The notes under the pieces are model-generated. The model was not told the DNA's origin, searched no databases, and worked only from the letters and a program-made list of their open reading frames with translations. This document shows, one piece after another, positions 1 through 15,010 of a stretch of 64,000 bases of DNA; within the stretch, counting starts at the first letter, position 1; each line of letters opens with the position of its first letter. The DNA comes from Laetiporus sulphureus 93-53 (lineage: Eukaryota; Basidiomycota; Agaricomycetes; Polyporales; Laetiporaceae). The DNA lies in assembly GCF_001632365.1 (NCBI RefSeq), contig NW_024468523.1:219944-283943 (forward strand), given 5' to 3'. The position numbers and the translations under genes are program-made.

Positions 1-3000
1 GCGTATCGAGGAGTTGAGAGGGAAGGAGATGGCGTACATCCGTTCGCTGCTCCTCATCCGCTCAGCGAATAATGCTATTGCGGTGTCGCTTCCCACGCTC
101 GCGAGCGTGATATCATTCATAGTGTACTCGCTGGCAGGACATTCGCTGAACGCGGCGAATATCTTTTCCTCGCTCACTCTGTTCAATTTACTGCGTCTTC
201 CGCTCATGTTTCTGCGTAAGTAATATATACACAATCTAGGTCTTTTCTAACTGACATCAATTACAGCTTTGGCTCTGAGCGCTACTGCCGATGCGAAGAA
301 TGCCATTGAACGCCTCCGAGGTGTGTTCGAGGCAGAGACCCAGGGCGATGGCCAGGTGCAGGATCCGTCTTTGGAGGTGGCGATCAAAGTGGAGAATGCA
401 GATTTTACATGGGAAGGCCCGCCTCCTGAGCCGGAATCCGCAAAAAAGAAGAAGGGCGGCCGCGGTGGGAAGAAAGAGTCACAGGTCACGCCTCCAGCGG
501 ACGGAGACAAGCTGCCCGAGAAGATCTTCGGCATGAAGGACGTTAGTCTGACGATTCCGCATGGCAAGCTTGTCGCCATCGTTGGACCTGTAGGTTCTGG
601 GAAGACGTCCCTTCTGGAGAGCATGATTGGCGAGATGCGGCGCACGGCGGGGACGGTCACTTTCAACGGGTCCATTGCGTATTGCCCACAGAGCGCATGG
701 ATCCAAAACGCGACCGTGCGCGATAACATTTGTTTCGGGCGCCCGTTCGAGGAGGAGCGCTACTGGAAGGCGGTGAATGACGCGTGTCTGGACACGGACC
801 TGAAGCTTTTGCCGCATGGCGACCTGACCGAGGTCGGCGAGCGCGGGATCTCGCTCTCGGGCGGGCAGAAGCAACGGATCAATATCTGCCGTGCGCTGTA
901 CGTGGGTGCGGACATCCAGATCTACGACGACCCGTTCAGCGCGCTCGACGCGCACGTCGGGCGCGCAGTGTTCCAGAACGTGTTCCTCGGCGCGGCGCAG
1001 GGGCGCACCCGCGTGCTCGTCACGCACGCGCTGCACTTTCTCCCGCAGGTAGACTTCATCTACACGATCGTTGATGGACACATCAGCGAGGCGGGCACAT
1101 ATGCGGAGCTGATGGCGGCGGAGGGCGAGTTTGCGAGGTTCGCTAGGGAGTTTGGGGCGAAGGAAGAGGAGGAGGAAGAAGAGGAGGAGGCGGTGGAGGA
1201 GGAGGTGGGCGAGGAGAAGGAAATGGGTGGGCATGAGACTAAGAGCGGGCCAGGCGTGACGATGATGCAGACAGAAGAGAGGAACACGGGTTCGGTTAGT
1301 GCGAGAGTGTACAGGCGGTATTTGGCGGCGGGGAAGGGAGGGATCATCCTTCCGCTGCTCATTGCTTCGATTGCGTTGTTGCAGGGCGCGCAGGTCATGT
1401 CTTCGTATTGGTGTGTTCTGTCATGTTTTTGGTATGCGCGTGTAGCTCACGGTTGCTTGCAGGCTGGTGTACTGGGAAGAGGTGTACGTGCTGGCATGTT
1501 GTGTTGCGTCCTGTTGCTGACTTATTTATGCAGAAAATGGCCGTACGGTTCAGGGTTCTATGTGCGTGATCGTCGTTGCATCGTGTCAAGTGCCATTCTG
1601 ACCTTCATTGTAGATGGGCATCTATGCCGGCCTTGGTGTCGGGCAGGCTGTTTTCTTCTTCTTTATGGGAGCACTGTTCGCATTGTTGACGTATATTGCC
1701 TCCAAGAAGCTTCATAATGTAGGTTGTCGGATGACTTCTTTTTGCGTTTGTGGAATTCTCACCGTCTCCATCTGTTTAGGATGCTCTTGTAAGGGTGATG
1801 TATGCGCCTATGTCTTTCTTCGAGACCACTGCGAGTATCTCCGCATATTTACTCTGTCGTTCGTGATCACTCATGCGCTTCACTGCCAGCCGCTTGGCCG
1901 TATCATGAATCGTTTTGCGAAGGACATTGACACGATCGATAACATGCTGGGAGGTACGCATCTCCTCGTCTCGTCATGGTGACATGCACTCAAGTTTCTC
2001 ATTAGATGCACTGCGTATGTTCATGGCAACGTTTGCGAATATCATTGGTGCTGTCATCCTCATCGGCGTGGTCCTGCCATGGTTCCTCATCGCGGTCGGT
2101 GCGATCATCTGCTGCTACCTTTGGGCGGCTTTCTTCTACAGGGCGAGTGCGCGTGAATTGAAGGTGAGCTCCGGTATCATCGACTCTTTGTACCCAAATG
2201 CTGACTGATACCTTATCTCAGCGACTTGGTGACGTAGCCGCTCTTTGGTGGATAGTTGTCACCACTGATAGGTTTCTCTAGATGCGATACTCCGTTCTTC
2301 ACTATATAGCCATTTTTCCGAGTCACTGTCTGGTTTGGCCACGATTCGCGCCTACGGCGAGACTAAGCGCTTCTTGGCAGAAAATCGCGATAGGGTCGAT
2401 ATCGAGAATCGGTACGTTCACGCAGCACTTTACATTGCATACATTTTCTAATGTCATGTTAACTTTGTTCAGTGCATACTGGTTGACAATTACAAACCAG
2501 GTTAGCCGAATCTCTTCTGGCTCCATGCAATGTCCACTCATAATTGTGCGACAGCGATGGCTTGGAATCCGGCTAGACTTACTCGGGATCTTACTGACTT
2601 TCGTTGTTGCCATCCTATCGGTGGCCAGCAGATTCACCATCTCGCCTTCGCAGATGGGTGTCGTTCTGAGCTACATCATCAGCGTCCAGCAGGCGTTCGG
2701 TTGGTTGGTACGCCAGAGCGCGGAGGTGGAAAACGATTTCAACAGTGTCGAGCGTATCGTCAGTAGCGCATGATTTGTTGCACTGTTTGAGATCCGCTGA
2801 TGGCGTTGACCTCAGGTGTACTACGCGGACGAGCTGGAACAGGAGTCACCGCATCAATTGCCTGACCGTACGCCTCCACCGTCATGGCCTGCAAGGGGGA
2901 CCGTTGAGTTCAATGAGATCGTGCTCAAGTACCGTCCGGAGCTGCCTGCGGTGCTCAATGGATTGTCGATGTCCATCCGTCCAGGAGAGAAGGTCGGCAT

Positions 3001-4335
3001 CGTTGGACGGTGAGTTGTGCAGCTTGCCTCTGAATCAGCTTCGGATGTTAAGATATGATCCAGGACCGGCGCTGGGAAGAGTTCGATTATGACAGCGCTG
3101 TACCGCCTTGTCGAGCTGACATCGGGTTCCATCGTTATCGATGGCGTTGACATCTCGAAGATTGGCTTGGACGACTTACGGAAGGGACTCGCTATCATCC
3201 CACAGGATCCGGTGAGTAGTTCTCCGAGGTTATACCGCATTGTGCTGACTTTCCCCGTGTCTCCACAGTTACTCTGTAAGTATCCCACACCAGTCAAGTT
3301 TGTTTGTTCCCTTATTGACTCTAACTTAGTCTCCGGAACCCTGCGGAGCAACCTCGATCCTTTTGGGTACCACGATGACGCCCGGCTTTGGGATGCGCTC
3401 AAGCGCGCCTACCTTGTTGAGGACCGCGAGCCGTACTACTCGATGGATGGAACGAGCGATGCGGGAGAAGGAAGTGCAACGCCGATGAATCGCTTCACGC
3501 TCGACAGCCCGATCGAGGACGAGGGCGGAAATCTGTCGATCGGACAGGTGCGTACCATCTCGCAGATCAAATCTCTATCTCCCTCTATCTGGCCACTTGC
3601 TTCCGCCATTCTACATATTGCGCCTGGTATCCTTTCTCTCCCATTGGCTCTTCGTGACCGCGTTCTGGGCCGGGAGCAGGAGAATTTGTAGTGGCGTGCC
3701 CAAATTTGTAGTGAGTGGCGATATTGACGCCCGTGATCCTTCTGTGCAGCGTTCGTTAGTCTCGCTTGCGCGAGCGCTTGTGAAGGAGTCCAAGATCTTG
3801 ATATTAGACGAGGCGACGGGTGAGTAGTAGGCTTGGCAGGTTATGATGGGTTGTGGGTGCTGATGGGCTGGTGGTGTAGCGTCGGTTGACTATGAGACGG
3901 ATCGGAAGATCCAAGACACGATTGCAGTAGAGTTCCGGGACAGGACCATCTTGTGCATCGCTCGTGAGTATCTGAGTTCTTTAAGCGTCATCCAAGTTGA
4001 TCGTTCAATGCTTCACTGCAGATCGGCTGCGCACGATTATTGGCTATGACCGCATATGCGTGATGGACGCGGGAGGCATCGCCGAGTTTGACACGCCGGC
4101 GAACCTGTACAATATTGCAGACGGGATCTTCCGTGGGATGTGCGAACGCTCTGCGATAACGCTGGATGACATCCTGTATGCGGCGAAGGCGAAGCGGGAG
4201 CTCGAGCTGGCAGTGGAGGCCGAGAAGCGGAGCGGGACGGTGGTGAGGTCATGCACGCCATCGGAGAAGGACGGAGACCTGGAGGACGAGAAAGGTGAGA
4301 TTGTCGAGGAGCTCCCGGTGGGGCCTGGCCCGTGA
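1..4335 (+). CDS. ABCC-type (YOR1-like) multidrug ABC transporter, 5'-partial
   Basis: Full-type ABC exporter missing its N-terminal membrane part, which lies before base 1. The window opens in the last helices of the first membrane domain. NBD1 follows (Walker [10 protein letters not shown], signature LSGGQKQR, Walker B ending IYDD), then a Glu-rich linker (about 1156-1230), the second membrane domain and NBD2 (Walker [10 protein letters not shown], Walker B ILILDEA). NBD1 has Asp where the catalytic Glu normally sits, and NBD2 has a degenerate signature (LSIGQ): the asymmetric site pattern of ABCC proteins. At least ten introns interrupt it; clear ones are 216-266, 1411-1462, 1484-1533 and 1562-1613, which leave exons of only 21 and 28 nt. 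The stop is TGA 4333-4335. The family exports organic anions and drugs at the plasma membrane; the substrate cannot be read from sequence. Confidence 0.93.
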
Positions 4336-5130
4336 GGCATGCTGGGCGACTGCGCTGGCTCGGAGGACAGTGATAGATGCTTCCGACCTCCGACGTAGGC
4401 GCGAACCGGCTCGGAGGGAATGATTGGTGTTGCCGGAGGTCGTCAGGACGTCTGGCTGGGCCAGTGGCTGGACGCTGTTGGCCTGGAGACTGTATCTCTT
4501 ACGGATGGCTATAAGATCACGGGCGGCTTCTTACGGGTCATACAAATCGGTACGGTGTCTCTCACGTTATCTACGAGCGGTTTTGCTGTATACATGTAGT
4601 TTAGACGGTGATGAATACAAGTAGCACTGCGGAATGTACACGGAGGAGACAGATGCAGGTCAGATGAGAGGAAAGATTCCCGGCGGCAGGATCGAACCGC
4701 AACGCCGCTGAAGTGATCCGTGTGACCTGGACGCCTGCCTGCCTGGGAGTGACGTAGCGCGCGCGGGATGCTCGGAGGCTGTAGCAGCAGATTAGATTTG
4801 CAACTCAGCCTCAGCCGCCTTTATTCCTAAACCGCTCTCTTCCCTGCTCTGTCACCACAATCGTGCCATATTTATGCGAGAACCAAGCATATATAATGCT
4901 ACTCAGAGCATCCATGCAGTGGAATGAGAGCGGTCTATCCCCAATGGCTTTGGAAGGAGAGAAAACGCCGATCATGTGACAGACGCGAGCCCTGCCACTG
5001 GGAGCGAATTGGACGAGAGTTGGATGCACAGCACATATCGGGCTTGTCGGACGCTGTCGGGAACTGTTCTGATACATCGCTAGGTTGCAGCCTGCCATTC
5101 GTGCGATTGCCAGCGTGACGTGTCGTGGCG
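4336..5130. other. intergenic, no gene seen
   Basis: Region between the transporter stop and the carbonic anhydrase promoter. Short ORFs on both strands have no recognisable product and no convincing splice structure. It should hold the transporter 3' UTR and the upstream regulatory sequence of the next gene. Confidence 0.6.
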
Positions 5131-5138
5131 CTATAAGT
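5131..5138 (+). promoter_or_regulatory. TATA-like box of the carbonic anhydrase gene
   Basis: The sequence CTATAAGT lies about 90 bp upstream of the ATG at 5222. That spacing would give a transcript start near 5160 and a 5' UTR of about 60 nt. It also argues for the ATG at 5222 rather than the open frame that continues upstream of it. Confidence 0.5.
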
Positions 5139-5221
5139 ACTCGCAATTGCCACCTTATGCACAACTCCCCAAACTCCCCTCTACTCCCACCCCAAACTCC
5201 CCGCCGCCACCGCTTTTCGTT

Positions 5222-6120
5222 ATGGGACAACACCCCGTTCTCGCTCACCTCCTCGCCAACAATGCCCAGTGGGCGGAGGATGTCGAGAAAGTCCAGCCGG
5301 GCTTCTTTGAGAGGTGCGCGAAGGGCCAGTCCCCCAAGGTTCGTGTCTTCGCTGCATTTACGGCGGGAAATTCGTGTGGCGCGCGGGCATAAAGCGTGGA
5401 GTCATCGTACAGCTGGCAGAGGGGTGGTGGGGAGGATAGACGGAGACAGCGCAGCTGACGGTAACGGCGTTCGCTGTTCGGTGGCATTAGGACCTGTGGC
5501 GCCCAATCTCAGTCTATCTCGGTTTAGCGCGCATACACCGACAACACGGCGAACTCTCACTGACCTCGTTTTGGGACAGGTCCTTTGGATAGGCTGCGCC
5601 GATTCCCGCGTGCCGGATTCAGTCCTCACCGTGTCCAAACCGGGGGACATCTTTGTCCACCGCAACATTGCAAAGTGCGTGTCATTTGACCTGCTGGGTT
5701 GAAATTCGGGCTGACCGGGTGCTGCACGGCCCACGCAGTCAAGTGTTCCCATCCGACGACAACATCAGCTCGGTGCTCACATACGCCGTCATGGAGCTCG
5801 GCGTCACACACATCCTCCTCGTGGGGCACACGCACTGCGGCGGCGCCGCAGCATGCCACGCGGCCGCGCAGGCTCTGCCCGACGATCCGACCACGCCGCT
5901 TGCGCGCTGGCTCGCGCCCCTCACCGACTACGCGCGCCAGACGGGCTGCAGCGTGTCGGAGCTGGAGGAGGCGAACGTGCGGATGCAAGTCGAGAACCTG
6001 ACAAAGTCAGAGGTGCTCCAGCAGGCCTGGGCATCGGGGAAGCATGTCTTGGTGCACGGATGGATTTATGAGATTGAGAACGGGCAGTTGAGGGATATGG
6101 GTATCACCGTCGGCAAGTAG
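5222..6120 (+). CDS. NCE103: beta-carbonic anhydrase
   Basis: Reversible hydration of CO2 to bicarbonate. Three exons, 5222-5338, 5580-5674 and 5739-6120, splice cleanly (phases 0 and 2) to 197 residues. Zinc ligands of the beta class are visible: Cys in GCADSRVPD, then His and Cys in VGHTHCGG. The Asp-Arg pair that gates the active site is also present (CADSR). The C-terminal [12 protein letters not shown] matches the family end. At 197 aa it is slightly shorter than many fungal homologues and shows no obvious mitochondrial leader, so a cytosolic enzyme is inferred. The first intron (241 nt) is unusually long for this window. The orthologous yeast gene is needed for growth at ambient CO2. 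The symbol follows yeast usage. Confidence 0.95.
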
Positions 6121-6810
6121 TGAATCCCATAGAGATGTGACGGACACGATGACGTTATGGTTTGATTGTGGAGGGCCTAGGTTACGACGGCCACGGACGC
6201 GTGTTACAGTAGTGTACGCATACATTAGAAGACTTGAAGATGCATATATGATACCCAATCGCACACAGAACTCACTGAAGATGGTGGCGAGCCTGACCAA
6301 GGCAAATGGAAGAGCGCATGATGATCCCGCAGTCAGGGCGTGATGCGACCAAAATATGTTTGCATCTTCGCGACCTATGGTTAAAAATAACCCGTCAAGG
6401 TGAGACGTTTCGTGTGCTTGCGTAAATAAACTGATGCAGCCAGCAGCTACAGCGTCTCTATCATTACGTGATTTAGTGAAGAGAAAACCAAGACCTGATA
6501 CAGATGAGAGTTCGTCTTGCATCTCATCGTCCGAGCCGTAACGGAGGCCGGATGTATCATCTCGGTGCTTGCATGCCACCGTGCGACCTGTACAGAAACT
6601 GCCTCGGTGGACGTCTGTCAAAATGCAACAGAGGCTCCCAGCTATCCGGACCACTGATCGTGAATGCCTCGTTCTGACGCGATAGAACGTCGAGCGGCCG
6701 GTCCTTCCGGACGGGCAGTCGGTTCGGGTGAGACACGTCGTGCTCGAAAGAGCTGAGTAGCGCCTCATACTCTTCTCGTCGTGGCTATTCAGCAACTTGA
6801 ATCGACTCTA
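6121..6810. other. convergent intergenic region, no gene seen
   Basis: Lies between the convergent carbonic anhydrase (+) and F-box (-) genes. A 262-codon open frame on the minus strand runs through it into the carbonic anhydrase exon. It has no recognisable domain and non-protein-like composition, so it is not called. Confidence 0.6.
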
Positions 6811-8159
6811 TTAATAGCAGAAGCTCTCACCAGGGGAGTTCGCGCTGAGGCTGGAGCAGCCCTCGAGGTGGGGATACGATGATCGGACGTGTAGAATACC
6901 CCGTTCATGCCATGCAGCGAACATGCGCCAAATCTGGGTATTGATTGCGTTCCACGCAGTATCCAGATGCGCTGGGGTTGCATCATGGCCGAACCAGATG
7001 GAACACCTTATCGTGACGTCCTCCAGGGCTTTGAAGTTCTTTCGGGAGATGACCTCACCGATTAAAACGCGGTCCCACTTTTCCAGCTCAGAGAGGAAGT
7101 GCATGAGGTCAGCGTGGACAGGCGCGCGGATCCATCCGAGGTCGATGCCGAATGCGATACGCCGTATCTCGCGGCTGGTAATTTGAGACAGGAAGCGTGC
7201 AATGGTGCCCCACAACGTCATGCCGGCTTTGCGGCATTCGGCCTCGCTGATGTACTCTCGGACATGCAGAGAACGTAGTTTTGCATTCATCTTCAGGTCA
7301 TATGGTAGATCTGTTTCAGAGGGAACGATAAGGCCATAGTTCGTAGCTGGTATCATGCAAATGGCCGACCTTCAGCTATACATGGCACTTCCAAGTGCAC
7401 GAGCGATTCGTCGAGCGCATAAATGAGCTGTTGGAGCCAGCGACGCACGCGCCGCCTAATAGTATTGTAGAGCTCCTCGTAGACGTCCTCGTTGAACCTG
7501 ATCTGCACGGATTGTATGGTGCGGATCCATGGCAAGCGAATAAACCAGTTGATCAGATGGTGCATAGAGATACATTCGTCGTAACCACCCCTCTCGATCC
7601 GGAGCACAATTGAACGCAAAGACGAGGCTGTCGCGATCTTCACATCGGTCAGCAGCTCCGGGTGCAAAACGCGAATGTCCTCCAGGACAAGACGCTCCAG
7701 CCGCGGGAATGCGACAACGAACTGCGTGAGGTGCCCAGAATGGATGTGATATGCGCTGAGTGTCAGCTCCGTGAGTGAAGCGAGCTGTCCGAGGTATAAG
7801 AAGAATCCTGGAGGGAACGACTGGTCGCATGTACCATTGGTGAGCCGCAAAGTGCGCAGCGCCTTCAGATGCATTCCGAGAATAAACGGGAACAGCTGGG
7901 TGGATGCGAGCGACATGAATGTTGAGCGGTCGCAGATCTGCAGATGGCGGGCGGTCTTGAACTGTTGTCGCAGACGAGGTACGCGCCGCAGCAGATCCGA
8001 TAGATAGTCCCAATTGCGGCGGGAGGAGATGGATATCGCAATGTATAGGTTGTGGAGGCTCCGAGGGTACCACGTACGGCAAACCAGGGCACATCTGTAC
8101 AGTGTTTGAGAATCGCCAATGAGATTGTCTATGACTCGTTCCCAGACTTCGAGTGGCAT
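6811..8159 (-). CDS. F-box domain protein
   Basis: Likely substrate adaptor of an SCF ubiquitin ligase. The protein starts with a compact F-box (LPxE-like MPLEVWERVIDNL, then LYRCALVCRTWYP), followed by leucine-rich, repeat-like sequence (LTNGTCDQS, LASLTELTLSAY, FPRLERLVLEDI). This layout is common in large Agaricomycete F-box families. I chose the ATG at 8159 because the F-box begins there; an in-frame ATG at 8387 would add 76 residues without family character. The frame changes near 7350. A 35-nt intron (7381-7347, GTATAG...CCAG) restores it and gives 437 aa. The alternative is a frameshift and two ORFs. The target is unknown. Confidence 0.75.
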
Positions 8160-9275
8160 AAACAGAGAGACACAACACAGCGCTGGATGGACCACAAGAC
8201 GCCGGTGGCTGTGAACTTCGGTAGAAGCAGTATCATACCGAACCGGCGATTCGCCCTGACCCCAGCGATGTAGCCAGGTCTTGTTTTCCTTGCGCACTTG
8301 GAGAAGGTTGAGGACGATGTCATTGTCCGAAGGCTCCCAGGGATCTGCTGCTTCACCGTATGGACAACGGGTCAGAACACCCTGCATGACGATCGGACGA
8401 CCCGAACCTACACCACATCGGCGTTTCTCTGGTGATTGCGTTTATCGAAGACGAGGTGCTTCGCGCTTCAGATGAAATGCATGCGATCACAGGTGTGTAT
8501 GATAGAATTATAAGGTGAGGCGGCTAGTCTCGGCTGCAAGATCTGAGTTCCAGTGGGTCTCGGATTGCAGAGGCGAGGCGCGCGCCTTGGCTTTGAAGAC
8601 TTCTGAATCTGATGACCGTGCGACTTCAGGTACGTACTAGCGTTCTCGCGTACAGTGAAATGAGACGGTGACGAGGCACCGGTTCGACATTTGTCCTTTT
8701 CCTGTATGTCAAATGACATGGAGAGAGCAAGAGACAAGCCATCCAACAGGCTCACGGTAGACTGTATTCATATGATACTATGCTGCACCGACAAAGTGAC
8801 GAACTCCGTAATTGTGTCGGCGAAAGGGCTGAAGTCTAAAACGTGTTAAGTTCGTGGGAGGCAACAGAGCGATTAGTCGGGCGATGAGTACGTCGATCCG
8901 TACATCTTCATCTAGAGGTGACATTGAAAAACCTCCGAGAGCAGATCGACCCAGTATATGCCGTTCTCATCACACATTGTAGCAGGCTCGAGTGTTCCGT
9001 CTGTTTGAGTTGGTCGCTTTCAGTAGGCGCTGAACGGATTGGTGTGAGCCAATGGGGCAGACTGAGCACGTGCCCCTTCCCCATATCGAAATCACGAGCC
9101 AATGCAACGTGCGGCGGGCGCTTATGTCCAGTATATCCCCTTGGGCTTGAAGGCTTGGAGTGTATCCTCCTCCCCAGTCGCTGTACACGCCTTCCCCTCC
9201 CCCTTCATCTCATCGCCAATCGTTCCTCCTGCTGTATAGGAGCATTATTAGTGACCAAGCTATTTTGTCCGCGAG
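8160..9275. other. divergent intergenic region
   Basis: About 1.1 kb between the divergently transcribed F-box (-) and acyl-CoA dehydrogenase (+) genes. The part next to the F-box gene (to 8387) stays open in the F-box frame and could be an alternative N-terminus. The rest contains only short, unconvincing ORFs. Confidence 0.55.
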
Positions 9276-11813
9276 ATGGCATCGAAGGAACTCAAGTCGT
9301 TCACGCGTGAGGAGGTTGCGAAGGTGCGCGTGTCACCCCTTTCCGGGTCGTACATTACTTGATACGTTTAACAGCATAACACGGAGAGTAACCTTGTAAG
9401 AGCTATTCTATGCTTCGGGAATGCTACCGTTCTTACTCAGCTTGGCGTAGTGGATCATCATAGACTCAAAGGTGTACGATGTCACACGCTTCAGGAATAT
9501 GCACCCAGGAGGTGCATCGGTGCTCTTGGAGGAGGGTATCCGTAAGTCTTTCTAGTATCACGTACGCAAGATGGTTTTCTTACGCTTCGTAGCCGGTGAG
9601 GATGCTACGGAAGCCTTCTATAGCCTTCATCGTCATGAGGTCCTTGAACGTCCGCAATACAAACGTCTGCAGATTGGATACATCCAGGGAGAGGAGCCCC
9701 AGATAGTTTCAACTATCAATGATGGTGCTATTAGCAAAGTTCCGTACGCTGAGCCGACCTGGCTCGTTGACGGCTACCACAGCCCGTATTACACGGAGGT
9801 ACGTCAACGAACGTCGTGAAGAGATTGCGTGTGGGCCCATGAGCGGCTTTGTATTGACTCGCCATCCATTTTGCAGAGTCATAGACGGTTTCACAAGGCA
9901 GTACGCAAGTTTATGGATGATGTGGTCTATCCGGATGCTCAGGTACACCCCTTGACTTCGCGATCTGTTCCATTTCTTCTAACCAAAAGGTCATCTTGAT
10001 AGGCCCGTGAAGCAGATGGAAAACGTCCGTCTCAGCTCGTGTTCGACAAGATGGCGTAAGTCAAACCTTTCATTGACCCATATATCTCTCTGACGTGTCT
10101 CGCGACTTCCTCAGCGAGCTCGAGTTACACGCGATGCGCATGGGTCCAGGCAAGCATCTGAAGGGCCGCACGCTCATGAATGGTCTTGTCAAGCCCGAAG
10201 AGGCAAGTCACTTTCCTTAAATCGTCATCCGCCCGCATCACTGATGTCATCGTGCAGTTCGACTATTTCCACGAGTTGATTATCTCGCAAGAGGTCTGCC
10301 GCTGTGGTGCACGTGGGTACGGCGACGGGCTGAATGCGGGCTGCGTCATTGGGCTGCCGCCCGTGCTCAACTTCGGGTCGCCGGAGCTGAAGGCACGGGT
10401 GGTGCCTGAGGTGCTGAGTGGCAAGAAGTTCATTTGCTTGGCGGTACGTGCGCGTGACATGATTGAGGCTGAATTGTTGATGTGACCTCGTCCAGATATC
10501 GGAGGCGCAGGCAGGTAGCGACGTGTTCGGCTTACAGACGACTGCAACTAAGACTGAGGATGGCAAGCACTGGATCGTCAACGGAACGAAGAAGTGGATC
10601 ACGAATGGCATGTGAGTGATCTAGTTTTTAAATCTCTTCCAGTCTGGAAGTTGACGCTTGAGTTAACAGGTGGGCAGATTAGTAAGTATCACCGCGATGG
10701 CATTATGTGCAACCTTAGTGACGTTGTTATACAAGCTTTACCGTTGGCTGCAAGACCGAAGTAGGTCTCTCTGACAACCGAAAAGCACATGACATTAACT
10801 CACATACAATAGGACGGGTTTACCGTGATTCTCGTAGAGCGACAAGAAGGTGTGGAGACGAAGCCCATCAAGACAGCCTATTCGCCGACCGCAGGTACTT
10901 CCTTTGTTACATTCGACAACGTAAAGGTACCTGTGGAAAACATGCTTGGCGAGGAGGGTGGAGGTATATTTGTCATCCTCAGGTACGCTTCAATATTGGT
11001 TTTTCCTTAGCTGAGTGCCGATGTGAGCGAATGCGCAGTAACTTCAACCATGAGCGATGGGTGATGTGCTGCACGTCCGCGCGCAGCCAAAGGAGTGTCG
11101 TTGAAGAATGCTTGAAGTACGCCGACGATCCTTTCATTCCGTTCGTGGTCCACTAAGTGTGTAACTCTAGGTGGACAACCCAGCGGAAGGCGTTTGGCAA
11201 GCCACTCAACTCGCAGGCTGTCGTACGGGCGAAGCTCGCTGGCATGATTGCCCGAGTGGAAAGCATCCAGAGCTGGCTGGAGAACATCACACACCAGATG
11301 AACAACATGGTAACGAGCTGGTCCTCGTACGTAGACAGACTTCGGGTGCTCATTATCTTTTCCCCATTGCAGTCCTACAAGGAGCAGGCGAACAAGCTTG
11401 CAGGGTACGTTATTCCGTACTCCTCGTTGGATGTCCAGTCCGACAATAAGTTTTATAGACCGATTGCACTTCTGAAGATGTACAGCACGCGTAGCGCACA
11501 GGAGACCGCCACGGATGCAGTGCAAATATTCGGAGGACGAGGAGTTACACAGACCGGCATGGGGCGGTTCATCGAACACGTACGTTGCTGCTGACGAAAG
11601 TTCATTTCCCGTACGTACACTCACTTACACATTTTTCATCTGCAGTATCACCGTACAATAGCGTTCGACGCGCTGCTCGGTGGAGGTAAGCTTTTCTTTC
11701 ATTTCAGCTTAATGAGGCTCAGAATAACTAAATGATATGCAGCCGAGGATGTCCTTGCTGATTTGGGAGTTCGGCAGGCGATGAGGAGCATGCCGAAGAA
11801 CGCGAGGCTGTAG
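9276..11813 (+). CDS. cytochrome b5-acyl-CoA dehydrogenase fusion protein
   Basis: Flavin-dependent acyl-CoA dehydrogenase with an N-terminal heme domain. The cytochrome b5 part (about residues 1-80) keeps both axial heme histidines, in [10 protein letters not shown] and YSLHRHEV. The dehydrogenase follows: N-terminal helices ([15 protein letters not shown]), flavin/substrate region ([30 protein letters not shown]), beta-domain end ([16 protein letters not shown]) and C-terminal four-helix bundle ([33 protein letters not shown]). More than ten short introns interrupt it. ATG 9276, stop TAG 11811-11813. The fusion is known in fungi and presumably passes electrons from the flavin to the heme. 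Substrate and compartment are unknown; no clear leader or PTS1 is seen (C-terminus NARL). Confidence 0.9.
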
Positions 11814-12213
11814 AGTTGCACTCCTTACGTATAGCTCGTCGGGACTACATATATAGGCTAGTGTGGTCGGAACATTTGACTGGAATGATATACTGAGTGA
11901 CGATACATGATGACGCTTGCTCTAGCCAGGTTTGCTGACCGCTGGCAGTATATATGCGATCGTAGATCAATCGTCCTTAGGTCTTGACTTGCACACCTCA
12001 TTATCGCGCGGCTTTGCGTCTTGCGGTGTCTCTTATTCGCTGCAGGCGAGCGCATGGCCCCCTTATAGACGTGTGATCCGTTCTCCATGGTGTCAGGTGC
12101 TGCTTACGATGGATCTTGAGGAGCGGGAGGCGTACTCATGACCCCAGCAAACGCCATTTCCCTACACAGTCTCTGCTACATAATCCGTCTCATGTCGCTC
12201 CAGTGCGGCCTGG
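11814..12213. other. intergenic, no gene seen
   Basis: 400 bp between two genes on the same strand. Presumed 3' UTR of the dehydrogenase and promoter of the SelO gene. No conserved element recognised. Confidence 0.5.
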
Positions 12214-14848
<2,635 letters not shown>

Positions 14849-15010
14849 TTTACTTTATCATTACATCTCTTCATTGACCTCTCCGGATCTAAGTAGATGG
14901 CTTGATGATTCCTGCTGTCTTCCTAGCAATGTGCTAGTGCCCTTCGCATTCCGGTCTTCTGCAGACTACACGGTAATATGATACAAGTGATATTCTGACG
15001 AGCGTCCTGT

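Noticed and set aside
4680..4760. tRNA-like GGTTCGATCC (minus strand) within a G+C-rich stretch
   Set aside because: No matching acceptor stem, D-arm or anticodon arm can be built around it.
6007..6795. 262-codon minus-strand ORF between carbonic anhydrase and the F-box gene
   Set aside because: It runs antisense through the carbonic anhydrase exon, has no recognisable domain, no splice logic and biased composition; a shadow frame.
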